Made by a program: the position numbers and the translations under genes. Below are positions 51,937-59,006 of a stretch of DNA of 64,000 nucleotides, one piece after another. The stretch spans positions 434,001 to 498,000 of the forward strand of contig NZ_JARVRW010000002.1 of assembly GCF_030209475.1 (NCBI RefSeq). The letters run 5' to 3'. The notes below the pieces were generated by a model. It did no database searches and was not told the origin of the DNA. It was given only the letters and a program-made list of their open reading frames with translations. Source of the stretch: Microbacterium sp. lyk4-40-TSB-66. GTDB lineage: Bacteria; Actinomycetota; Actinomycetes; Actinomycetales; Microbacteriaceae. The stretch's first letter is position 1. Each line of letters begins with the position of its first letter.

Positions 51937-52908
51937 TCAGCCCGCGAACGCCCAGAACAACAGGGCGCCGTACGCGACGGAGGTGAAACTCGTGACCTGC
52001 AGCGCCGTGATGAGTTCGCGGGGCGTCCGATACGTCCACACGATGAGGATGGCCGCGAGCCCGCCGAGGAGCGCGATGAGCGTGAGCCACGCGATCGGAT
52101 AGACCAGTGCGAGGAACACGGCGATGCCGAACGGCACGAGCACGAACAGCGTGAAGAGCACCTGGGTGGCGCGTCGTCCGATCAGCACGGAGAGCGTGCG
52201 CTTGCCGGCAAGGCGGTCCTGATCGATGTCGCGCAGGTTGTTCGCCAGCAGCACCGCGCACGCCAGCAGACCCGCGGCGACCGCCCCGAACCACGCCTCC
52301 TGCGGCAGTGAGCGCACCTGCAGCCACGTCGTTCCGAGGGTGGCGACGAGACCGAAGAACACGAAGACGAACAGCTCGCCCATCGCGTTGTAGCCGTAGG
52401 GACGCTTGCCGCCGGTGTAGAACCACGCGGCGACGATGCACACCGCCCCGACCAGGATGAGCCACCATTGCCCGGTGCGGATGACGAGCGCGAGGCCGAT
52501 GACGGCGGCCAGGGCGAAGAACGCCAACGCCACGATCAGCACGGTGCGCGGCTTCGCCTTCCTGCCGCCGGTCAGGCGGCCGGGCCCGACCCGCACGTCG
52601 TCGGTCCCGCGGATGCCGTCGGAGTAGTCGTTGGCGAAGTTGACGCCGATCTGCAGGGCGAACGCGACCGCGAGGCAGGCGAGGGCGATCACCCCGTGCA
52701 ACTGCTCGTCGACGAGGGTCGCAGCCCCCGTGCCGATCAGGACGGGGGTGATGGCGAGGGGCAGGGTCCGCAGACGCGCCGCCGCGATCCAATCGCGCGC
52801 GGTGGCCGGGGCGACGGCTTGCGGCGCCCCGCCCTTCGGCTTCTGGGGATTGCCGCCGGGGCGACGCTTCTTGGCCGGGGTCGAACGCTTACGAGACGGA
52901 GCTGCCAC
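51937..52908 (-). CDS. menA: 1,4-dihydroxy-2-naphthoate polyprenyltransferase
   Basis: It attaches the prenyl chain to DHNA in the membrane. The 323-residue UbiA-family protein carries both Asp-rich motifs, 'NFANDYSDGIRG' (near 90-101) and 'NNLRDIDQDRLAGK', with eight or nine predicted helices. A basic, Pro-rich cytoplasmic N-terminus of about 40 residues ('RKRSTPAKKRRPGGNPQK') is longer than in many homologues. It follows menE by 11 nt. Confidence 0.94.
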   Translation of the reverse strand: MAAPSRKRSTPAKKRRPGGNPQKPKGGAPQAVAPATARDWIAAARLRTLPLAITPVLIGTGAATLVDEQLHGVIALACLAVAFALQIGVNFANDYSDGIRGTDDVRVGPGRLTGGRKAKPRTVLIVALAFFALAAVIGLALVIRTGQWWLILVGAVCIVAAWFYTGGKRPYGYNAMGELFVFVFFGLVATLGTTWLQVRSLPQEAWFGAVAAGLLACAVLLANNLRDIDQDRLAGKRTLSVLIGRRATQVLFTLFVLVPFGIAVFLALVYPIAWLTLIALLGGLAAILIVWTYRTPRELITALQVTSFTSVAYGALLFWAFAG

Positions 52909-52919
52909 GGAGGGTCATC

Positions 52920-54071
52920 CTATGCCCGCGGGGTCCGCGCGAGCATCGCGCGCAGGGCGGCTCGATCCGGCTTCCCCGACGACAGGGTGGGCAGTTCCTC
53001 GACGGCGACGACGCGCGCCGGGCGCGCGGGCGCGCCCACCGCTTCGGCCACGACCTCCCGCACCGACGCGAGAACCGTCTCTTCTTCTGCGGCTGCGAGC
53101 CCCGGCACCACCACGGCCGACCCCTGCCCCCAGTCGGCATCCGGGATCGGCACGACCACGGCCGACGTGAGCCCCGGCATGCCGCGGACGGCGGCCTCGA
53201 CGCGATCGAGCGAGACGTTCACGCCGCCCGAGACGATGACGTTGTCGAGACGGCCGGTGACGTGCAGCACCCCGTCGACGATCTCGCCCCCGTCGCCGGT
53301 GCGGTACCAGCGCGTGCCGGCGCCGTCGATCGGGAAGACGGATGCCGTGCGCGCGGGGTCGCCGAGATAGCCCTCGGCGAGCATCGGCCCCGACAGGAGA
53401 ACCTCGCCGTCGGCGACGCGCATGTCGACGCCGTCGAGGGGCACACCGTCGTAGACGCACCCGCCACTGGTCTCGCTCGAACCGTAGGTGCGGACGATGC
53501 GCGCGCCCCGCTCCTCCGCGCGCCGGCGGACGGCCGGCGCGAGCGCTTGACCGCCGATGAGGATCGCCTCGAACGACCGCAGGGCCTGAGCGACGGTGGT
53601 GTCGTGCTCGGCGGCATCCAGGAGTCTCTGCAGCTGCGCCGGGACGAGGGAGGTGTAACTCGGTACGCGCTGGCCATCGGCGTGCGAGGCCATCCCGAGG
53701 GCGGCCGCGGCGAAGGGCTCGGGCCGGAAGGGACCGCTGACGACGGCGGGCTCGCGGTCGGCGAGCAGTGCCCGGACGATGACCTGCACGCCCGCGACGT
53801 ACGTCGCGGGCACGGCCAGCAGCCACGCACCCTCGCCGATTCGGGCGGCGGTCGCGTACGCACTGCTGATGAGGGCGTTGCGGCCGATCACCACCGACTT
53901 GGGCACACCCGTCGAGCCCGACGTCGTCACGACGGCGGCCGTTCCCGCGGGAACCTCGCCGGCGAGGCCCGCCCCTCCGAGGGAGATCGCGGGACCCGCC
54001 CCGAGCACGGCCGCGCGCAACGCCCGCAGAACGTCTCGCGGATCCTCGGATGCCGGGGGTTCGAGCCTCAC
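52920..54071 (-). CDS. menE: o-Succinylbenzoate-CoA ligase
   Basis: It activates o-succinylbenzoate to its CoA ester. The 383-residue AMP-binding enzyme has the P-loop 'TTSGSTGVPK' (49-58), 'TYGSSETSGG' and 'YRTGDGGEI', then 'GRLDNVIVSGG' and the catalytic-lysine end 'LSSGKPDRAAL'. It is shorter at the N-terminus than full acyl-CoA synthetases, as actinobacterial MenE proteins are. The start is uncertain: GTG 54071 is used and GTG 54080 is equally possible. It lies between menB and menA. Confidence 0.88.
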   Translation of the reverse strand: MRLEPPASEDPRDVLRALRAAVLGAGPAISLGGAGLAGEVPAGTAAVVTTSGSTGVPKSVVIGRNALISSAYATAARIGEGAWLLAVPATYVAGVQVIVRALLADREPAVVSGPFRPEPFAAAALGMASHADGQRVPSYTSLVPAQLQRLLDAAEHDTTVAQALRSFEAILIGGQALAPAVRRRAEERGARIVRTYGSSETSGGCVYDGVPLDGVDMRVADGEVLLSGPMLAEGYLGDPARTASVFPIDGAGTRWYRTGDGGEIVDGVLHVTGRLDNVIVSGGVNVSLDRVEAAVRGMPGLTSAVVVPIPDADWGQGSAVVVPGLAAAEEETVLASVREVVAEAVGAPARPARVVAVEELPTLSSGKPDRAALRAMLARTPRA

Positions 54072-54120
54072 GCGCGGCACCCGCGGGACGCGATGCCCGT
54101 CTCGTGCGGCACCTCTTCGC

Positions 54121-55023
54121 TCAGTAGTGCCACGGCACGCCCGACCAGTCGGGGTCGCGCTTCTCGAGGAAGGAATCGCGGCCCTCGGCTGCCTCGTCGG
54201 TGCCGTAGGCGAGGCGGGTCGCCTCTCCGGCGAAGAGCTGCTGACCGACGAGACCGTCGTCGACGGCGTTGAAGGCGTACTTGAGCATCCGGATCGCCGT
54301 GGGCGACTTGGTGAGGATCGTGCGGGCCATCGCGAGCGCTTCCCGCTCGAGCTCGGCGTGGGGCACGACGCGGTTGACCGCCCCCATCTCGTATGCCCGG
54401 TCGGCGGAGTACTCCTCCGCGAGGAAGAAGATCTCGCGTGCGAACTTCTGCCCGATCTGCCGCGCGAAGTACGCGGAGCCGTAACCGGCGTCGAACGAGC
54501 CCACGTCGGCATCCGTCTGCTTGAAACGACCGTGCTCCCGGCTCGCGATCGACAGGTCGCACACCACGTTGAGGGAGTGTCCCCCGCCCGCGGCCCACCC
54601 CGGGACGACAGCGATGACGACCTTGGGCATGAACCGGATGAGGCGCTGCACCTCGAGGATGTGCAGGCGGCCCGCGCGGCCCGGGTCGTGCACGGCGGTC
54701 TCATCGTGCGAGTACTTGTAGCCGTCGCGACCGCGGATGCGCTGGTCACCGCCCGAGCAGAAGGCCCACCCGCCGTCTTTCGCGCTCGGTCCGTTGCCGG
54801 TCAGCAGCACGACCCCGATGCGGTGGTCCTGGCGGGCGATGTCGAGGGCACGGTACAGCTCGTCGACCGTGTGCGGGCGGAAGGCGTTGCGCACCTCGGG
54901 CCGGTCGAACGCGATGCGGGCGACGCGCCCGTCGTGGGTGACGTGGGCGGTGATGTCGGTGTAGTCCGCGGCGCCGGGCGCCAGGGTCCATTCCGCGGGA
55001 TCGAAGAGCTCGGAGACGGTCAC
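54121..55023 (-). CDS. menB: 1,4-dihydroxy-2-naphthoyl-CoA synthase
   Basis: This crotonase-fold enzyme closes the second ring of the naphthoquinone. The 300 residues include 'ITAHVTHDGRVARIAFDRPE', 'WAFCSGGDQRIRGRDGYKY', the oxyanion-hole segment 'GWAAGGGHSLNVVCDL' and 'FKQTDADVGSFDAGYGS' with the key Asp. The C-terminus 'DPDWSGVPWHY' is typical. It is the first gene of the menB-menE-menA unit. Confidence 0.95.
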   Translation of the reverse strand: MTVSELFDPAEWTLAPGAADYTDITAHVTHDGRVARIAFDRPEVRNAFRPHTVDELYRALDIARQDHRIGVVLLTGNGPSAKDGGWAFCSGGDQRIRGRDGYKYSHDETAVHDPGRAGRLHILEVQRLIRFMPKVVIAVVPGWAAGGGHSLNVVCDLSIASREHGRFKQTDADVGSFDAGYGSAYFARQIGQKFAREIFFLAEEYSADRAYEMGAVNRVVPHAELEREALAMARTILTKSPTAIRMLKYAFNAVDDGLVGQQLFAGEATRLAYGTDEAAEGRDSFLEKRDPDWSGVPWHY

Positions 55024-55206
55024 CGGATCAGCCTACGCGCGGGGATCTTGGGCCGGATCACAATAACGGGGGGCGTACCGCGCAACTCTTCTAAAACGTC
55101 GTATGCAAATAATCTCTTGAGACCGTCCTCGATTTTCCTTTACAGATATAGTTTCACGCGTTCTCATGCGCAAGTAATCGCGCGTGCTACCGCAAGAAGG
55201 GCGACC
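55024..55206. promoter_or_regulatory. AT-rich promoter region of the Fic gene
   Basis: This stretch is strikingly AT-rich for the window. It has a -10-like TATAGT at 55147-55152 and an AAGAAGGG ribosome-binding site just before ATG 55207. No gene fits. It also has to hold the start region of the menB transcript in the other direction. The composition suggests that the Fic gene and its promoter arrived together by transfer. Confidence 0.5.
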
Positions 55207-56340
55207 ATGGTCGACAAGTACGCGATGCCGAAGCTCGACTTCGAGTCTCCGCTGGTGGCCACGCTGTTCGAGATCGAACGTCTGCGCGCCGACATCGGTA
55301 CGGGAGATACTCCGAGAGACACCTTCGTGGAACTCCACCAACTGTTCGATCTGGTCATGAGCGTCGTCTCCGCTCGGATCGAGGGCAATCACACGACCGT
55401 CTACGACGCGCTCGATCAGATCAACGCGACCGTGGGATCGAGCGCCGACCAACTGCGCGAGATCACCAACATCGCCGCAACAGCTCGCTTCATCGACAGC
55501 CTCCCGCCCGAGACCCCTCTCACACATAACCTCATTCGTGAGATCCACCGTCGTGTCGTCGACGGGTTGAGCAGGGAAGGCGACCCCACCCCCGGCGCGT
55601 ACCGGGAGCAGGAAGTAGCGATCACGAACTCTGCTCACGTGCCCCCGACGTGGGTCACCGTGCACCCCGAGATGACGTCTCTCCTGGACTTCGCAAACGA
55701 GTCGAAGCCTCTCCACGAGCAGATGCTGCAGATCGCCGTCGCACACCACCGTTTCGTGTGGATTCACCCGTTCCGCAACGGCAACGGGCGAGTATCGCGG
55801 CTCTTCACGTACGCCATGTTGCGCAAGACCATCTTCGCCACGCGAGGCTTCAGCGCGCTGAACCCCACCGCCGTTTTCGGGAACGACCGGGATGCCTACA
55901 TCTCCGCTCTGGAGAGTGGAGACGATCTCACGGACACCGGCACGGTCGCCTGGGCCGAATTCTTCGTGCGCGGCATCCGCGACGACATCGCTCGGCTCCT
56001 CGAGTTGCAACGCCACGCGTTCGTCATCGATGAGCTGGTGGGCCCGGCCCTCGAGTCGTTGCGGCGCGACGGGCTCGTCTCTCACGACGAGAACGCGGCC
56101 CTGCGATCGGCCCTTGAAAGCGGTGTGATCAAGGCGGGGGATCTCGAGGAGATCGTGCCGGGGACGGCGTCCCACCGCTCACGCTTCATCCGCAGCCTGC
56201 GCGACCGATCCCTCCTTCAGCAAGCCGAAGAAGGGCCCCGGTTCTATCGGCTTTCGCTAGCGCGCGGGCCCCTTGCGCCCCGCCTGATCCGTCGCCTCGA
56301 CGCTCTCGGATACCTGCCGCGCATGCTCTCAGCCGACTGA
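55207..56340 (+). CDS. Fic-domain AMP-transferase, class II (self-inhibited)
   Basis: This Fic/DOC protein transfers a nucleotide monophosphate (usually AMP) to hydroxyl groups of target proteins. In 377 residues the catalytic motif 'HPFRNGNGRVSR' (187-198) is intact. The N-terminal inhibitory helix 'SARIEGN' (55-61, inhibitory glutamate E59) marks class II, in which inhibition is in the same chain. A C-terminal winged-helix-like part (about 270-360) follows. No antitoxin gene is adjacent, which agrees with self-inhibition. The target is unknown. It interrupts the men genes and has an AT-rich promoter. Confidence 0.88.
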   Translation: MVDKYAMPKLDFESPLVATLFEIERLRADIGTGDTPRDTFVELHQLFDLVMSVVSARIEGNHTTVYDALDQINATVGSSADQLREITNIAATARFIDSLPPETPLTHNLIREIHRRVVDGLSREGDPTPGAYREQEVAITNSAHVPPTWVTVHPEMTSLLDFANESKPLHEQMLQIAVAHHRFVWIHPFRNGNGRVSRLFTYAMLRKTIFATRGFSALNPTAVFGNDRDAYISALESGDDLTDTGTVAWAEFFVRGIRDDIARLLELQRHAFVIDELVGPALESLRRDGLVSHDENAALRSALESGVIKAGDLEEIVPGTASHRSRFIRSLRDRSLLQQAEEGPRFYRLSLARGPLAPRLIRRLDALGYLPRMLSAD

Positions 56341-56429
56341 CGAGCGCCAAGGGAGTCGATGCCGGTCGACGTACGCGCCGAGGAGAAGTCGCGGAGAACG
56401 ACACGGTGACGTCGGGTCCCCCGCCCGGC

Positions 56430-57227
56430 TCACGCGTTCTTGGAGTCGCGCCAGCGGAGCCAGCGTTCGATGAGGGAGTAGTCCCAGTCGGGACCCGAGA
56501 AGCCGAGGGTGAACAGGCGCGTGCCGGCGTCGAGGAGTGCGTCCGCCACGGTCTCGTCGCGGTCCTTGAGCTCGTTCGAGACGATCAGGCCCGACAGATC
56601 GCGCCCCTCGGTCTCGGCCCACTTCTCGATGACACCGAACTTGTGGGGCAGCTCGTCGGGGGTGACGAAGCTGTGCCAGATGTCGGCGTGGCGGGCGACG
56701 ATGCGCAGCGTCTTCTGCTCGCCCTTGCCGCCGATCATGACGGGGATGCCACGGGTGGGAGCGGGGTTGAGCTTGCCCCAGCGATCGACGACGCGGTCGA
56801 GGTCGGCGGCGAGCGCGTTCAAGCGCGAACCCGCGGTGCCGAAGTCGTAGCCGTACTCGTCGTAGTCGCGCTGGAACCATCCCGACCCGGTGCCGAAGAT
56901 GAAGCGGCCGGTGTCGCCGCCCTTCTTGCTGATGTGGTCGATCGTGCGGGCCATGTCGGCCTGGAGGTCGGCGCCGCGGTAGCTGTTGCAGTTGACCAGC
57001 GCCCCGAACTCGACGCGTTCGGTCTGCTCGGCCCAGGCCGCCAGCATCGTCCACGACTCGAAGTGCTCGCCGTCGGGGTCGCCGTAGAGCGGGAAGAAGT
57101 GGTCCCAGTTGAAGAGGACGTCGACCCCCATCTCCTCGAGGCGGAGGACGGCGTCGCGGATGTCGGAGTACTGCACGTGCTGCGGCTGGATCTGGACGCC
57201 GAGCCGGACCGGGGTGTCGAAGAGCAT
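56430..57227 (-). CDS. LLM-class flavin/F420-dependent oxidoreductase
   Basis: This 265-residue TIM-barrel oxidoreductase of the luciferase-like family has 'GVDVLFNWDHFFPLYGDPDG', 'FIFGTGSGWFQRDYDEYGYD' and 'PVMIGGKGEQKTLRIVARHAD', blocks typical of the mycobacterial F420-dependent subgroup. The cofactor (F420 or FMN) cannot be decided by eye. The substrate is unknown. It diverges from menC with a 47-nt gap. Confidence 0.88.
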   Translation of the reverse strand: MLFDTPVRLGVQIQPQHVQYSDIRDAVLRLEEMGVDVLFNWDHFFPLYGDPDGEHFESWTMLAAWAEQTERVEFGALVNCNSYRGADLQADMARTIDHISKKGGDTGRFIFGTGSGWFQRDYDEYGYDFGTAGSRLNALAADLDRVVDRWGKLNPAPTRGIPVMIGGKGEQKTLRIVARHADIWHSFVTPDELPHKFGVIEKWAETEGRDLSGLIVSNELKDRDETVADALLDAGTRLFTLGFSGPDWDYSLIERWLRWRDSKNA

Positions 57228-57274
57228 GCGGCCAGCCTATTCCGGGCCACCGGCACCGGGGCCAGGATGGGGAC

Positions 57275-58276
57275 ATGAGCACCACGCCCCTCCCCCCGCT
57301 CGCCGACGTCCTCGCCACCGCACGGGTGGTCGCGCTTCCTCTGGCCACGCGGTTCCGCGGGATCCGGACCCGTGAGGCCGTGGTGTTCGAGGGACCGCAG
57401 GGGTGGACGGAGTTCTCCCCCTTCACCGAATACGCCGACACCGAGTCGGCGACCTGGCTCGCCGGCGCCCTCGACTTCGGGTGGGAGCCCGTGCCGCCGG
57501 CGCGACGCGACGCGATCCCGGTCAACGCCACGGTGCCCGCGGTCGCGGCATCCGAGGTGGCCGGGATCCTCGCCCGCTACGACGGATGCCGAACGGCGAA
57601 GGTGAAAGTGGCCGAGGCGGGGCAGACGCTCGCCGACGACGTGGCACGCGTCCGCGCGGTGCGCGAGGTCATGGGACCGGAGGGGCGCGTGCGCATCGAC
57701 GCCAACGCGGCCTGGAACGTCGACGAGGCCGAGCGCGCCGTGCACGCCCTGTGCGAGTTCGACCTCGAGTACGTGGAGCAGCCGTGCGCCGAGATCGACG
57801 AGCTCGCGCAGCTGAGGGAGCGCATCGCCTACCTCGACATCGCGATCGCCGCCGACGAGAGCGTCCGCAAAGCCGCCGACCCCCTGCTCGTCGCCCGCGC
57901 GGGCGCCGCAGACCTGCTCGTGATCAAGGCTCAGCCGCTGGGCGGGGTGCACGCGGCGATCGACATCGTCGCGCAGGCGGGGCTGCCCGCGGTCGTCTCG
58001 AGCGCGCTGGACACCTCGATCGGACTGTCGATGGGCGCCGCCCTCGCAGCGGCGCTGCCGCAGCTCGACTTCGACTGCGGGCTCGGCACCGCCTCGCTCT
58101 TCGCCGCCGACGTGGTGGCATCCCCTCTCGTCGCCCGCGGCGGGATGCTGTCGCTCGAACGCCCCCGTCCGTCGTCCGCCGACCTCGACCGCGTGGCCGC
58201 CGACGGCGAGCGCCGCGATTGGTGGCTGGCGCGCCTTCGTCGCTGCTACGACCTGCTCGAGGTCACTCGAGGATGA
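57275..58276 (+). CDS. menC: o-Succinylbenzoate synthase
   Basis: This enolase-superfamily enzyme dehydrates SHCHC to o-succinylbenzoate. The 333-residue protein has the catalytic lysines K109/K111 ('AKVKVAE') and K218 ('VIKAQPLGG') and the metal ligands D142 ('IDANAAWN'), E168 ('VEQPC') and D194 ('ADES'). It is the actinobacterial short form. Its last 14 nt overlap the convergent TetR gene. Confidence 0.93.
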   Translation: MSTTPLPPLADVLATARVVALPLATRFRGIRTREAVVFEGPQGWTEFSPFTEYADTESATWLAGALDFGWEPVPPARRDAIPVNATVPAVAASEVAGILARYDGCRTAKVKVAEAGQTLADDVARVRAVREVMGPEGRVRIDANAAWNVDEAERAVHALCEFDLEYVEQPCAEIDELAQLRERIAYLDIAIAADESVRKAADPLLVARAGAADLLVIKAQPLGGVHAAIDIVAQAGLPAVVSSALDTSIGLSMGAALAAALPQLDFDCGLGTASLFAADVVASPLVARGGMLSLERPRPSSADLDRVAADGERRDWWLARLRRCYDLLEVTRG

Positions 58277-58889
58277 GTCCGACCACCTGCGACAGCCTCT
58301 CGGCCAGCCCCGAGCGCGACAGCGCCGGTGCTTGACGGGTGAGCAGGGCCGTCTCGGACGTGGAGATCCACACCGACAGCAGCAGTTCGGTGGCGACGTC
58401 GGCGGGTACGCGCAGCGCAAGTCCGCGCGCCTCGGCGATGTCGCGCACGAGCTGGGTGACGCTCTCGCCGAGTCCCTGGTTCAGCGCGAGGTAGGCCTCG
58501 GCGAACTCGGGATTGCGCAGCGCCTGCAGCCGCGTCTCGGCCCCGAGGAGCACGTCGAGGCGGTCCTCCCCCGTCGCCTCGAGTACCTCGTGGACCAGCT
58601 GCCGGACATCGCCGGCGGCCTCGAGACCGCGGTCCTCGATGGAGGTGACCCGATCGCGGACGGCGGCGATGGTCGTTTCAGCCGACCGCGCGCACAGCGC
58701 CAGGAACAGCTCTTCCTTCGAGGCGAAGTTCGAGTAGAACGCCCCTCGGGTGAAGCCCGCGCGTTCGCAGACGGCCTCGACGGATGCCGCGTCGATGCCG
58801 ACCTCGGCGAACATCTCGGCCGCGGCGTCCATCAGACGGATGCGGGTGTTCTCGCGGCGCCGCGTCGTCGCGGGAGCGGAATCGGTCAT
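58263..58889 (-). CDS. TetR-family repressor of the MMPL export operon
   Basis: This 208-residue regulator has an N-terminal TetR helix-turn-helix ('NTRIRLMDAAAEMFAEVGID', 'VCERAGFTRGAFYSNFASKE', residues 15-60) and a helical ligand domain. Start ATG 58889 gives the usual N-terminus; an upstream start at 58916 is possible. It diverges from the MMPL transporter, with two palindromic operators between them, so it should repress both. The ligand is probably an exported hydrophobic compound or drug. Confidence 0.9.
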   Translation of the reverse strand: MTDSAPATTRRRENTRIRLMDAAAEMFAEVGIDAASVEAVCERAGFTRGAFYSNFASKEELFLALCARSAETTIAAVRDRVTSIEDRGLEAAGDVRQLVHEVLEATGEDRLDVLLGAETRLQALRNPEFAEAYLALNQGLGESVTQLVRDIAEARGLALRVPADVATELLLSVWISTSETALLTRQAPALSRSGLAERLSQVVGLILE

Positions 58890-58944
58890 CCCCGACCTCC
58901 TGTCCTCGGGTGACATCCAGGTTCGACGTCACCATCTCGGACTA

Positions 58945-58979
58945 CGATACATTGATGTATCCGATACGGTGATGTATCG
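58945..58979. promoter_or_regulatory. Two tandem TetR operators
   Basis: GATACAT-tg-ATGTATC (58946-58961) is a perfect 7-bp dyad, and CGATAC-ggtgat-GTATCG (58962-58979) is a perfect 6-bp dyad. With flanks they are two 18-bp sites placed 17 bp apart, between the divergent tetR and MMPL starts. This is the layout of TetR-family operators that bind two dimers. Confidence 0.8.
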
Positions 58980-59006
58980 ACTCGTTCACCGATCGTGGGA
59001 GCCACC

